This document shows, piece after piece, positions 1 through 10,888 of a stretch of 64,000 bases of DNA (position 1 is the first letter of the stretch; the number at the start of each line of letters is the position of its first letter). Source of the DNA: Amphibalanus amphitrite (taxonomy: Eukaryota > Arthropoda > Thecostraca > Balanomorpha > Balanidae); contig NW_024881599.1 of assembly GCF_019059575.1 (NCBI RefSeq), positions 1 to 64,000 on the forward strand, given 5' to 3'. The position numbers and the translations under genes were made by a program. The notes under the pieces were generated by a model that was not told the DNA's origin, made no database searches, and worked only from the letters and a program-made list of their open reading frames with translations.

Positions 1-737
1 AGCTGCGCACCTCCCAGTGCTTTGTTTCATGAAGGAGCTATTCACCCGCACGTGGCTCCGTCATACCAAGTGCGAAAGTATAGCGGGTGCGTGAGTTGTC
101 CCATTTGTGACATCGACCAAAGGTTCATTGACCTTCGCGCCTATATTAGTAGTTGCACGAGCTACTTTCGCAAGCGCTGTCCTATAATATTCGTAACCTT
201 AAACTTTGCAACTTGCGTCCAGCTATCGCGAGTGCATGCTTTGGGAAGGAGCATGAAAACAACATATAGGAAGTTTTGGTGCGGTTGACGTCTTTATATG
301 ATTTCATTAACTTAACACCAATCGGTGCAGGTGACTTTAATATATATAGCAGACAGCTTTCGGTCAGCCAACGTCGAAATATGTTTCTTGTGCGTGCACC
401 TGCACCAGCCAGTTTCTTGGCCTCGGGCCCACACATATACGGCCAGCATGGCAAGCTGCTGCCACTTCATGCTAGGTCCAGAGTTGGGCCACTTCTCTGA
501 ATAAAAGATTGATGGGGTCGTAAACGTTGTTAGAGAAGTGCAAGATATGTCAATGTAAAGGGAAATCGCTGCCTAGGGTATGGTTCTACAGAATGGCAAT
601 CAATGAGCCATCGCTGTCTTATAAGTTGCTGCTGAAAGGTTGCGTGACCTTATCAAAAGAGTTGGCATAACAATTGTGTCCAGCCAGACAGCAGTGTATT
701 ACATCATACAAAAGCCATTTTTGCTAATGATTAAGTG
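1..737. other. No recognisable gene
   Basis: Nothing in this stretch could be assigned. Open frames are short, overlap on both strands, and lack recognisable motifs or plausible splice-site pairs. It precedes the hAT-like element that starts at 746. Confidence 0.5.
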
Positions 738-944
738 CTATGGATCAGGGGCGTAGGATCCTATACAGTTGGGGGGGCTTCAGCCCCCCCAACCTTCTGG
801 TCAGCCCCCCCCCAACTTGCCAGGCAGCCCCCCCCAACATTAAAAAATATGGAAAAATTAAAGAAAGCTCAACTTGGCAAAGTTACAATTTTGGGTAGTA
901 GTAAAGCAGGCGTCACACTTCTTTTTGCAACCAAGGAGATGCGC

Positions 945-1065
945 TATAGGTTAGACTGTAGGGTGTAGGTTTTAGATTTTAGGTGCTAGATTTTAGGTTG
1001 TAGGTTGCAGGTTTTTGGTTGTAGGTTGTAGGTGAGTTTAGGTCAGGTTTGGTAAGGTTTGGTCC
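945..1065. repeat. Degenerate GTAGGTT-rich simple repeat
   Basis: Imperfect repeats of GTAGGTT/TTTTAGG run through this stretch. Non-coding, inside the outer hAT-like element. Confidence 0.5.
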
Positions 1066-1762
1066 GATTAGAAAGCATCTCTGGAGTCTGGGTAAAGCGC
1101 CTCTCTGCTTTACGACTAACTACCCAGTTTTGGCCTTAAAACTAACTGGGGGCTTTGAAAATGTGCATTGCAATGGAGGGAGTAAATCAAATTTATAAAA
1201 TGACTTTCGAGTCATTTGAAAGAACATACTAGCAAAACAGAACCAGGAAGGTACACATAAAAATCAACTGTGGTTTTAGCAAGCCTGAAATAATCAATTG
1301 GTCAGCATGTTAGGACACCAGTACAGCAGGCGTCACCAAGCAACTTCGGTTGCGTTATTTTACAAGAACGGTTATCTTTATATATTTATGTGGGTTATCT
1401 CACCCAAGGCCATCTATAGATCTCACCTCCCGAACGTTGTCACACCGTGTTTGTAACAAGACTAGTAAAATAGAGGTGAAATCAAGGCCGGTGAAATATC
1501 GTCAGCTGATTATGTTTATGATTATGTCAAATTTTTAAAATGATAACGTCATAATGAATAAAAATAAATTGGCATTATCTTAAAAGGATTTGGTGAAAGA
1601 AATTTGCACATTCACTAACTTTTAACTGTTTTTTTCATCTTTTTTCCAAGATATCTCTTATGTCTCGCCTTCAGAAGAAAGCCAAATCCTTTTTACGGAA
1701 TTTGACGCCATCGCAGACATTATCAGCTGACGATACAGCACAAAACTTTGCCATGTTACTAT

Positions 1763-1930
1763 GCGTGCGTTCGGCATCCGGATAATCAGGGAAAATTATC
1801 CGGGATCAGCGATAATTATCGGGGATTACGTTCGGTATCGCGATAACGAGACATGTTGAAGATAGGCACTCACCAATAATTTTCCGGCCGAGAATATCCA
1901 AACGATATTTTCCGGATGCCGAACGCACGC
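1763..1930. mobile_element. Small palindromic MITE
   Basis: The left arm GCGTGCGTTCGGCATCCGGA is mirrored by TCCGGATGCCGAACGCACGC at the right end, a 20-bp inverted repeat around a 168-bp unit. The interior also holds short inverted GATAATTATC motifs. No coding capacity. The target duplication is unclear, so the superfamily is unassigned. Confidence 0.6.
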
Positions 1931-2324
1931 TAAAGCGGCGCAGAAAGCAGAAAAACACAACAAAACAAAGGCACGACACTTGACGGCTTCGTTTCGTTTG
2001 TTTAGGGGTGGGTGCAAGCCGGCCATGTGGGTGGAACTCGGACGGTAGGACGAACGATGAGGACAATTGTTCAGGGACGTACCCAAGATGGACGGGGTGC
2101 CCCACCCCCCTCGGGGTTTTCAGGAGGCCCCGTGGGCCGAAGGCCACGGGGACCAAAATCACGTCGGAGGCGAAAGAAATTCAAGGGAATCCCAAAAATC
2201 ACGTCAGGATATTCAGGGCCTCTGACCAGCCTGACAGCTAGGGTCCTTCTTACTTCCTGGCGGGCCTCCTGTGAATAACTGCTAGTGTCTGTGTCTGACC
2301 GCTAGGGCCCCTCTGACTCCTCAG

Positions 2325-2800
2325 TAGAGAGGAGGCCCTCTGTAAGAGGAGGCCCCTCTGTAGAGAGGAGGCCCCTTTAGAGAGGAGGCCCTCTGTAGAA
2401 AGGAGGCCCTCTGTAGAGAAGAGACCATCTGTAGAAAGAAGGCCCTGTGTAGAGAGGAGGCCCTCTGTAGAAAGGAGACCGCCTGAAAGCAGAAGGCCCT
2501 CTGAAGAGAGGAGGCCCGCTGTAGAGAGGAGGCCCTCTGAAGAGAGGATGCCGTCTGTAGAGAGGACTCCCTCAGTAGAGAGGAGGCCGGAGGCCCTTTG
2601 CAGAGATGAGGTCCTCTGTAGAGAGGAGGTCCCCTGTAGAGACTAGAGAGGAGGTCCTCTGAAGAAAGGGTGCCCTCTGAAAGAGATAAACCCTCAGTAG
2701 AAAGGAAGTCCTCTGTAGAGAGGAGGCCTTCTGTAGTTGATAGGCCCTGTGAAAAGAGTAGGCCCACAGTAGAGAGGTGGTCCTCTCTAGAGAGGAGGTC
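2325..2800. repeat. Minisatellite (GAGGCCCTCTGTAGAGA-type units)
   Basis: About 25 imperfect units of 15-21 bp, consensus near GAGGCCCTCTGTAGAGAG. It gives long open frames on both strands (Leu-Tyr-Arg-Gly-Pro repeats on the minus strand), which are repeat artefacts. A short block of the same unit recurs at about 4083-4120, on the far side of the element at 3828-4080. Confidence 0.8.
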
Positions 2801-2871
2801 CCTCTGTGTTTTGATTTTTTTTTTGCAAATTTGTGTACGTACAGGTAGGTCAAGTCAATACTAGACCGTGA

Positions 2872-3480
2872 CTGTAATTACACCAACCAACCGTGTCAAA
2901 TTGAATCGGAATTCATATGTGTACTGTGGAGTGTGAAGGAACTCCGGCTTGTACTACCATACTAAAAGAGTTGTAAAATTTGTGATTTGGAGCAGTGTTT
3001 TGACAAATGCTTTTGCAATTTTTCTCGGCGCTCCGCGCCTCCGATTCATACACCAATCAATAAGAAAGGTAACTGTAATAACACCAACCGTGTCAAATTG
3101 AATCAAAATTCCCTTAAGTGTAGGCATAGTCGACTACAGAATGATGTTCCACTCCTCAGAAGCTATCAGTTGACTGGAGCGCTAGTTGTGCCGTTTATCA
3201 CGCAATTAAACGCCTGTCGATTGTGAGCATTAGGACAAAGTTATAATTTGTGAGCTCAGCCCGTGTGATGCGGCACAGCCTACCACTCCAGGCAAATATT
3301 TGCCTGTGAAAAGTGGAACATCATTCTATAGTCGACTACCTATACTGCTAAGGAACTCCGGCTTGTACTAGCATACTAAAAGGGTCGTAAAATTTGTGTT
3401 TTGGAGCTGTGTTTTGACAAACGTTTTTTTGTGTGCAAATTTGCGCAGCGCTTCGCGCCGCCGGTTCGTTAACAGGTCAA
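2872..3480. repeat. Duplicated segment interrupted by a MITE
   Basis: The block containing CACCAACCGTGTCAAATTGA (about 2880) recurs near 3083. The block AAGGAACTCCGGCTTGTACTA (about 2936) recurs near 3353, with following sequence about 80% alike by eye. The second copy is split by the inverted-repeat element at about 3118-3350. Confidence 0.55.
3118..3350. mobile_element. Short TIR element (MITE) inside the duplicated block
   Basis: Inverted arms of about 30 bp: the left arm includes AGTCGACTACAGAATGATGT, and the right arm includes ATCATTCTATAGTCGACTAC. TTA or TA flanks both ends, which would suit a Tc1/mariner-type insertion, but the exact boundary is uncertain by a few bases. No coding capacity. 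Confidence 0.55.
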
Positions 3481-3827
3481 TAAGAGAGATCGCTACTGTA
3501 TGCTACTAATGCATTAGGCTAAAAGTGCGGTTACAATATCAACTTCTGGGTTTTTAAGTCGGTTGATACGCCCCCCCCCCCCCCCAGTAAGAAATCCGTG
3601 GCGACGCACTTGTATAGGTGGATTTAACTTAAACTACTGAGCCGAGTGACTTATAACGATAAAGCTTCATCTTAGAAGCGGCGAAGACGAAATGCCTTTT
3701 GATCTCGACATACTCGCTCCCCCTCCCCCGCGTCAGAATTCATCCATCAGACCCGGCATGTCGGCCGACCTGTAACCTCCTCCCCCCCCCCCCACAAAAA
3801 CGTTCGCCTAGATCCTCCCTTGCCCTC

Positions 3828-4080
3828 CATAGGCGCGGGAGCCGGGGGGGCAGTGGGGGCAGCTTGCCCCCCCAACTCTGGGGCCGTGGGGGCGGTGCCC
3901 CCACAGCTTTGAGACGGAATACCACACTTTTTTTGCAAATGTTTTCTTTTTTTGTTGAAAAAGCCGAGGGGTGAAAAATAAGTGGCCTAAAACCGGTGAG
4001 AAAACTAGATTTGGGGGTACCCTAGGTTGATCTCTATTATGGTGTGCCCCCCCAGTCGGAAAGTAGTTCCCGCGCCCCTG
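3828..4080. mobile_element. Third nested hAT-like MITE (253 bp)
   Basis: Ends CATAGGCGCGGGA and TCCCGCGCCCCTG form an imperfect inverted repeat. They are flanked by a perfect 8-bp duplication TTGCCCTC at 3820-3827 and 4081-4088. C/G-runs lie inside both ends. It sits inside the element at 2072-4175, which sits inside the element at 746-4955, giving a three-level age series. Confidence 0.75.
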
Positions 4081-4963
4081 TTGCCCTCTGTAGAGAGGAG
4101 GCGCCCTGTAGAGAGGAGGCCCCCGGGATCCTCCGCCCCCCCCCCCCCCTTGGCCAAATCCTAGGTACGTGCCTGCAATTGTTTCGTGCATTTTGAGAGT
4201 ATTCGTGTGGCTACACGACCTACAACTTTAAAAACAAAATTATGCTTCCAATGCTATGCAGAATGTGGGGGTTTTGCGAAATACTACAACATAAATTGTT
4301 CTGTCACTGTCCTGTTTTACCGATCACAATCCGCCTAATTTGTCGATACCGCTATCGTGGCCCTAGAAGTAGTCGAGGAGGTCCCTGAAACAGCCAAAAG
4401 GGAGCCATTAAACAGTCTACAATCTTTACACAAAAACTTGACCCTTCCGAAATGAAGTGGGTGATTGGTGAAAAATGAGTACCTAGATTTTAGGAAAGTG
4501 CAGGGGTACCTCCAAGGAACCCCTGAAACAGTTTGCCAAACTAGGGGGATAGGAATCTAAATACTGAATCAATCAAGAAATTGAATCTCTCATCAGCCTT
4601 AAGTATAAGAAGAGCATACATATACCGTTTTAGTGGCATCACTTTGCATTTGAAAAGAGCGGGAACATACACTGCATAAATGTGGTAGCAAAACGTTGAG
4701 CCGGAATATACATAAATGCCTACGCCTTATTTTATAAGCCTGAACTTGGATCCAGGGGGAGAAAAAGTCATATCACTCAAGTCATAGACCCGCTTTTCAC
4801 CACCATGGTCCACGCTCCCTCCCCCCCCCCCCCCCCGGTCAACACCTTTTCCACTGCTGTTTCCCCCCCCCCCCCCCGCTCAGCACCTTTCGTCGCTGCC
4901 CCACCGGCGTCCGGGGTTCAGCCCCCCCAACCTATTTTGCGATCCTACACCCCTGCTATGGAT

Positions 4964-5639
4964 CCTGAACCGAGATTTGAATGTTTTAGCTTCAAAACCA
5001 AAAGTGCGCATTTTAAATACCTTTAACTCAAAGAGGTAGGTGTACCTGCCATATACCTACAACGTAGGTACACAATGCAGACACATGTCCGTTGTACAGT
5101 TGTACACCATGCAGATACCTACATGTAGAAACGTTGTACAATGAACGCTATGGCTACACACAGAAACGTGAGCGGAAATGAAGATGGTACCTTTTACAGT
5201 GGTCACAAGGTTGGGTCTCAGAAAATATCGCGGAAAACACAAACGCATAAGGATTAAGGACAGCAATCCTACGGGAAATCACGGAGGAATGCTTTATCTG
5301 AAGCCAACATGCACTGCAAATTGTAGCATCTATAGTCATCGTCTGGGGTCGCTGATCGCCCGTTGTCGATAGTAGCGTCTTGCAGGGATATATGTAGATA
5401 CCGTAACAAGCTCCCGACGTAGCACAAGTAGGTATGAACTGCCAATGTGCTTCTGTTTAGGCAAATGCTGGCACTTTTGTACCTTTTTTTAAATGCATAA
5501 TTGTGTGTGCATGCGTGGTTACTCAGGTGACCGTGGTGTTTAGTCCTTTACGACGGCATGCCAGCTACGAACCGTCATCCTGTCCATTATGTAGTTACTA
5601 ACGTATAGGACAGCACAGAACGTAAGGACATGTCGTCAC
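4964..5639. other. No recognisable gene
   Basis: Mixed-composition sequence with short overlapping open frames only. No motif, RNA gene or repeat end was recognised. Confidence 0.45.
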
Positions 5640-6050
5640 CATTTACTGCCTCAAATTACGTCACACCACGCGAGAGCACGTCACGTCACGGCTCACGTCA
5701 TAACGCCCCGTCACGTAAGGCCCACTCACGGTGCAGGGTTTTGGTGTCCCACCCCGTCCCAGCCAGGGTGTCCCACCCCCGCCCCGCGTGTCCCTCCTTA
5801 CTGCCAAATCGGACGGCTCCCTTCTTGCGGCGCATGCTGCGGCGGAGGAAGCGCGCCATGGCGGCGGAGCGCGCGCGTCGGCCGCGTCGGAGCACGCCAC
5901 ACCGTCCACTGCCGACGCCGACGCGACGCACCGTCGGCGGGCGCGCAGCCGCCGCACGCAGTCCGCGCCGCCGACCGCCGCCGCCGGCTCAATGTATTGA
6001 TTATGAGCCGGCAACAGGTGGTGCCTCCACGGCGGCGGCGACACGGGGCC
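5640..6050. other. GC-rich, CpG-dense island of unknown role
   Basis: A sharp rise in GC and CpG content. The first 80 bases carry a cluster of CACGTCA/ACGTCACG motifs (CRE/E-box-like). Further on lie GCGCATGC (NRF1-like) and GCCATGGCGGCGG (YY1-like). Open frames exist on both strands but read as low-complexity Arg/Ala/Pro and have no recognisable domain. It could be a promoter-type CpG island or a GC-rich repeat. No first exon could be demonstrated. Confidence 0.3.
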
Positions 6051-6512
6051 TGGTCAGACTCTGACCGCAGATTGATACGGTCTGGGTCAGACTTCTGACT
6101 TCGGTTTGGTGCGGTTTGGGTCAGACTGACTGACCACATAATGAAACAGTCCGGGTCAGACTCTTGACCACAGATTGACACAGCCTTGGTCAGACTCCTT
6201 ACCACAGATTGATACGGTCTGGGTCAGACTTCTGACCGCAGATTGATACGGTCGGCCCAGACACGGCCTCGGTCAGACACCTGACATCATACTGATGCAG
6301 TCTGGATCAGACTCCTTACTTCAGATTGATACGGTCTGGGTCAGACTTCTTACCGCAGATTGATACGGTCTGGGTCAGACTCCTGACTTCTGATTGATAC
6401 GGTCTGGACTCTGGATCAGACTCCTGGCTTCAGATTAGTATCAGTCAGACGCCTAACCACAGATTGGTACAGTCTCAGTCAGACTTCTGACTTCAGATTG
6501 ATACGGTCGTTT
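6051..6512. repeat. 34-bp tandem satellite
   Basis: About 13 degenerate units with consensus close to GATTGATACGGTCTGGGTCA followed by GACTTCTGACCGCA. The spacing between successive GGTCAGAC motifs is about 34 bp. No coding capacity. Confidence 0.75.
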
Positions 6513-6639
6513 GTTCCTGCGCCCGCTGCTTTAGGTCCAGCTTGCCGAGACTCTAGGGCTCGTAACTGCGTGGTGCTGTCTTTTGAGACGCAAGGTCTTT
6601 GATGCATTCGAAGCTCGACTCGATGCTGCTGGATGAGTA

Positions 6640-7532
6640 GGGGAAGTTGGGGCAATGCCGGAGTTGGGGCAAAGCCGAAATTCGAGATACTTCGAAAACT
6701 GTACGACATGAATGCCACCTGTCAGTGATGCTCTGAATCTTAAGTGACTACAATTATCGCATGTTTGTTACGAGTCGTCATTCGGAAAACTTCGGCTGTC
6801 AGGGCGCCAAGAGCGTTTTCAAGGTAGGTACGTTTCCCTTGTACTACATGCGCCTTTGAAGCTGCATTTGTTACTCATTATGCTACCGTTTGTCTGGCCA
6901 ATTCGGTCAAGTAATCTTCAGCATGTCTTTGCATAAGTGTGCTGCCTATTTGAAATTTATACAGCACGTTGAAAAGGAATGGGCCTGCAAATGAAAGTAT
7001 GGCTGGCTGGGGTAATGCCGAAAACGTGCAATTACGCACGTTAAAGCACGCTACGTGGACTTTACTGCTGTAGAATAGCAACGCGTATTTTTAGCCACAC
7101 AAATTACACTTTCAACCGACACAACGGCCTGTTACCTATAAGGAATGATTTACCTGGCATTTTCTTATTATATCACACAATTATAACTTCCAGTGTGCAC
7201 CAAGCGTCCTCAAGATCTTAAACGCGTGTCAGCTTTGATGAATTCTGGATAAAGTTTGAGATAAAATGGCAAAACATCAATGTCGGCATTCCCCGTAGAT
7301 CATTTTTCCCGTTTTCGGCTTTCCCCGCAGTCCGGGGCAGCGCCGAAAAAGTCACTTCTTTGATATTCTTAGTTTGTGTGCTTAACGGTATGCGAATTCA
7401 TCAAATGCGCCTGGTATGTTTGAAAGGCAAACGACTGGCCTCTCGAATGACGCCAACAAGAATAGCTTATGTTGTCTACGTTGCGTGCTACAGGCGTCAG
7501 AAAAAAGTATTCGGCGTTCCCCCAACTTCCCC
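6640..7532. mobile_element. TA-flanked TIR transposon, non-autonomous
   Basis: The left end GGGGAAGTTGGGGCAATGCC is mirrored by GGCGTTCCCCCAACTTCCCC at the right end. TA dinucleotides flank both sides (6638-6639 and 7533-7534), consistent with Tc1/mariner-type integration. The 893-bp body has no transposase frame. A second GTTGGGGCAAAGCCG copy lies just inside the left end, and GGGGCAGCGCCG lies inside the right part. Confidence 0.6.
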
Positions 7533-7738
7533 TAGTCTATATTTGAGACTATTACAGGCTTTGCATGTGCTCACTCCCAAGTCCCGACATTGCTATAGGG
7601 CTCTATAGCTCGCTTTTGTAATTAGATTCGCCAATCGCCGTTTCAGACTGGCTTTTCAGCATCGCCATTTCGGCTTAAATTTATAAAGTAAAGGCTAGCT
7701 ACTCCGTTCTCAATATGTTTTGAGGAAAATTGCTTTAA

Positions 7739-8172
7739 AGCCGCCCCACACTGGACCTCGCATGCGGGTTGCGAGTTTTTGGTTTTTCGGGTTTCTTTCA
7801 AAGCAAACAATACAATCTAAGCTCAGTGAGAGTGACCCACAATACCATCTAACAAGCGAGTCTGCATGATTTTAGCATGCGAGCCAGCTTGCATCGCATT
7901 CCAAAAGTTGATTTTGAGTCAACTTTCGATTTTCCTCGCTGCGAGGTCTGCGAGTTCTGCGAGGCTTGCGGGTTTTTCGCTGGAGTCGAATTTTGGTTGG
8001 TTGCGCTGGTATTGCAACTATACATATGTGATTTTCTGAAGATGTACCGGCTTCACTGCATTCATGAAGTTACCATAAGGGAACGATCTAATCACTCTAT
8101 GAATTAGTAATGCCCGCAAACTCAAAACCCGCAAACTCGCAACCCGCATGCGAGGTCCAGTGTGGGGCGGCC
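7739..8172. mobile_element. TIR element with GCCGCCCCACACTGG ends
   Basis: The left arm GCCGCCCCACACTGGACCTC, continuing through GCATGCGGGTTGCGAG, is mirrored at the right end, giving inverted repeats of about 35 bp. TTTAA flanks both sides (7734-7738 and 8173-8177). Subterminal direct GCGAGTTTG/GCGAG motifs lie inside. No protein is encoded and the superfamily is not assigned. Confidence 0.65.
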
Positions 8173-8177
8173 TTTAA

Positions 8178-8567
8178 TTAAAAGGCAGAAAAAGGCGTCT
8201 GTTTCTTACAATACACATTTTTTCTTTCCACGGCGTCCTACATTTAATTATACCCGCCTGAACCGAGTTTAATCTCGCCCTCGGAGGCAGTCGGCGTTCA
8301 GGTGTTTTCTTCCGGTAATATCGTCTCGGGCCCGGCGGAATTTCGGCCGCCGCACACATAACTCTTCTGGACGTGTTACTGTCAGTTTCAGCGGGCCGCG
8401 ACAAACAGGCGCCGCGCAAAACAGCGGTCTGGCCGCCGGCCGGAGCCGCGTATTGTTACAAACAATTGCGGATGCTACACGGAGTAAGTCCTTCGCTTCT
8501 TGAGCTGAGCTCGTAAAACGCCGAACTTTGTCTCAAAATTGAATCATTTTATTGATGAAAAAGTACA
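8178..8567. other. No recognisable gene
   Basis: Short spacer between two transposons. It contains a moderately GC-rich stretch (8260-8450) with no identifiable coding or RNA feature. Confidence 0.4.
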
Positions 8568-9758
8568 TTAACCCGCGCCCCACTGGGGGGGGGGCTATTT
8601 ATAGCCCCCCCTCCCGTTTTTCTGCAATAACTTCCAAAACGCTTGACGTATCGACGCCAAACTTTCAGTACCTTCGGCTGCATCAATTTTACACCTTGTG
8701 TCAAAATTTGAACTTCGTACCTACCATAGGTCGGCCGGAAATGACGTCAGAGTGACGTCATGTTCGGCCGATTTCGACGCAAAACATTGAACCACGGCAA
8801 TCGCTCTCAAGAGCTCAGTTTTTAAGCTAGATCCAATTTCTTTGCATGAAAGGACTCAGAATAGACTGCGCTATCAAACTGCTATCTCGAATTTTCGAAA
8901 TTTTGAAAATTTTGAAAATTTTATATAATGAAATTCAAAAATTTATACTTTTACATTTTTTCAAAAAATTTTTGATTTTTCAAAAAAAACGGAATATATG
9001 TGATAGAACGCATTATCATGACTAACTCTAGCAAGTTTTAGCTAAATATCTTCAAAAATGGCCAAGTTATACGCATTATTGCAAAAAATTAACAATTATT
9101 AATTTTTCAAATCAATTTTTCAGCACGAATTTGACATCGTACGCCAGTATAAATAGCACCATCGTGTTCCTGAGCTCAAACTGCATCCAATAGACACCTT
9201 TTTTGTTGAAAAATTTTAACTTCAAAATTTGACCTTTTTTGACCTAAAAGTGACCTGACCTAAGCTCATTTGACTCAAAATGACCTCGAATGACACAGAC
9301 GACATCAAATTCGAAATTTGTGGCCTAAATGGACCATAAAACATGTGTCACGTGACCGACGGATGATATAATATTTTCGTGACCTGTGATGACCTGACCT
9401 TGACCTGAAAATCAAAGGTCAAGTTTGGTACCCTCAGAGTATCTAGGGCATCTGTTCACGAGTGTGTGAACCAAAAATGAGCCTGATCTGACTTGTAAGA
9501 CGGCGGCTGCAGAGCCCAAAACGTGAACAAGCAAAAATGCTAATAATTTTTACTTTGACCTGACCTGTGACGTCATCGGTGACCTCAAGGTCAATGAAAT
9601 TAGGTTTCGCTCGACAGTTTTTCCGGGGCTATAAGACGCCGTTTGAATTTTGACGATCGGCCCAGTAGTTTCGGAGTTAGGAGGGGGGGGGGCTATGAAT
9701 AGCCCCCCCCCCCCCAGTAGGGCGTGTTATACGCAGACCCCAGTGGGGCGCGGGTTAA
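8568..9758. mobile_element. TTAA-flanked piggyBac-like non-autonomous element, copy A
   Basis: Bounded by TTAA at both ends with terminal repeats TTAACCCGCGCCCCACTGGG and CCCAGTGGGGCGCGGGTTAA. Inside each end is a hairpin of G-run, CTAT, short loop, ATAG and C-run. The interior has paired TGACGTCA palindromes near 8739-8760 and another near 9570, plus many TGACC pentamers (9240-9600). There is no transposase. TTAA targets and ends starting CCC are features of piggyBac elements, so that assignment is inferred. It shares its right TTAA with the next element. Confidence 0.75.
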
Positions 9759-10653
9759 CCCTCGCCGGCACAGGCCATTTTGAGTCCTTCGACGGCACAA
9801 GGGGGGGGGGGGTTGGTACGACCCCCCTCGCGTTTGGCCCCTGATTGAGCTAGAGCTTCGCGGAAAAAACGAGCGTGTTGCCCGTCACAAGAGGAAGCCG
9901 ATGATACCCAATTTTAAGGTCCTAGGTCATCGGGTGACCTTCCAGATCAGGTCAATGACCCGAAAACCGGGAAAATCGGGACCTGTTAGAAAGTCGTAAA
10001 GTGTGGCTGCTATGTGGTTTTCTGGGGTGCTGATCACGAATATCGTGATAGTTTTGATCAGAGATGATGTCTTTAAGCATTTAGACCAGGTCGGGTCAGG
10101 TCAGGTCAGGTCAACCGGTAGGGGTTGTGACGGGTATTCGTAATACGTGTCAACCGCCTCGGACAGCTTCGTAAAATGTTACGAAGGCACCAAAACTACT
10201 TCGTAAATGTTCAAATGGTTGCTAAATTCGAATTCAGCTCCAAAAACTAGCCTAGACACATGTAAAACTCGAAAAAGTGAACCGAGGTCACCCGAGGTCA
10301 CCAAAGGTCAATGACCTGACCTGACCTTCAGGTGACTTTGACACCCACCCTAATGCATGGGAGCAACATCAAATCACATGTTTGAACGTTTGAAACCACG
10401 AAAAGCTTGCAAACGCGCGGCTAATGCGAGCCGACATGCGCCGAACCGCGATTTCGGCCAAACATGGTCACAGAAAAGAGGTCACAGGTCAAAAGTCATT
10501 GGGGTCAGGGTCATGAAATTTTCAGAGTAGGTGTAAAATTGAGCAATGCGAGGGTACTGAAAGTTTCGTCGCGATCGGCCGCTTTTTACGCGAGTTATTC
10601 GCGAAAAACCTTAGGGGGGATTGCATCAACCCCCTTGTGCCGGCGAGGGTTAA
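9755..10653. mobile_element. TTAA-flanked element, CCCTCGCC subfamily, copy B
   Basis: Ends are TTAACCCTCGCCGGCACA and TTGTGCCGGCGAGGGTTAA. A second GGCACAAGGGGG motif lies about 30 bases inside the left end and leads into a G-run/C-run hairpin. The interior is rich in AGGTCA/TGACCT repeats (10085-10330). The left TTAA is the right TTAA of copy A, so one inserted exactly into the target duplication of the other. The same end architecture occurs at 48693-49609. Confidence 0.75.
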
Positions 10654-10888
10654 ATATGTAGCTCAGACTGTATTTATGATTTCTATAAACCTAGCAGTTG
10701 ACAATTATATTTAAAGTACCTAGGTAATAAAATATTAAAGAGGTATGTGATATGAACCTGTGCAGCCTACAGAGCTTTTACAGCCCACAGGTACTTGGCA
10801 GTTCCTACCCTATTATGTAGGTACTTTCCTTGTTCCTTTTCTTCTTCCTCCTGTTTTTACCATTCAGCTCATTGAAATGTAGGTATGA

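Larger units (their letters stand above)
2072..4175. mobile_element. Second hAT-like transposon, nested in the first
   Basis: The left end CAGGGACGTACC and right end GGTACGTGCCTG form terminal inverted repeats. They are flanked by a perfect 8-bp duplication CAATTGTT at 2064-2071 and 4176-4183. C-runs lie just inside both ends. The interior carries a GAGGCCCTCTGTAGAGA minisatellite, a duplicated segment, a small MITE at about 3118-3350 and a third hAT-like element at 3828-4080. No transposase frame is visible. It must post-date the element at 746-4955. Confidence 0.75.
746..4955. mobile_element. Non-autonomous hAT-like DNA transposon (outer member of a nest)
   Basis: The element starts CAGGGGCGTAGGATC and ends with its inverted counterpart GATCCTACACCCCTG (written for the + strand with one mismatch and a short offset). 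It is flanked by a perfect 8-bp direct repeat CTATGGAT at 738-745 and 4956-4963. An 8-bp duplication and CAGGGG ends are typical of hAT elements. Inside each end lies a G-run/C-run segment around 770-800 and 4910-4930. No transposase frame is visible, so it is non-autonomous. Much of its length is later insertions: elements at 1763-1930 and 2072-4175, the latter carrying two more. The superfamily is inferred from ends and duplication length only. Confidence 0.8.

Noticed and set aside
2321-2767. Open minus-strand frame of repeated Leu-Tyr-Arg-Gly-Pro
   Set aside because: It is the translation of the GAGGCCCTCTGTAGAGA minisatellite inside a transposon. Frames are open on both strands, with no domain or start context.
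5630-6064. Plus-strand Arg/Ala/Pro-rich frame of 144 codons
   Set aside because: It lies in a CpG-dense island where all frames are open. No domain, and it runs into a satellite.
9200-9600. Canonical nuclear-receptor direct repeats (DR1-DR5)
   Set aside because: The TGACC units overlap at 5-bp spacing. True AGGTCA pairs with 1-5 bp spacers were not consistently seen, so only half-sites are claimed.
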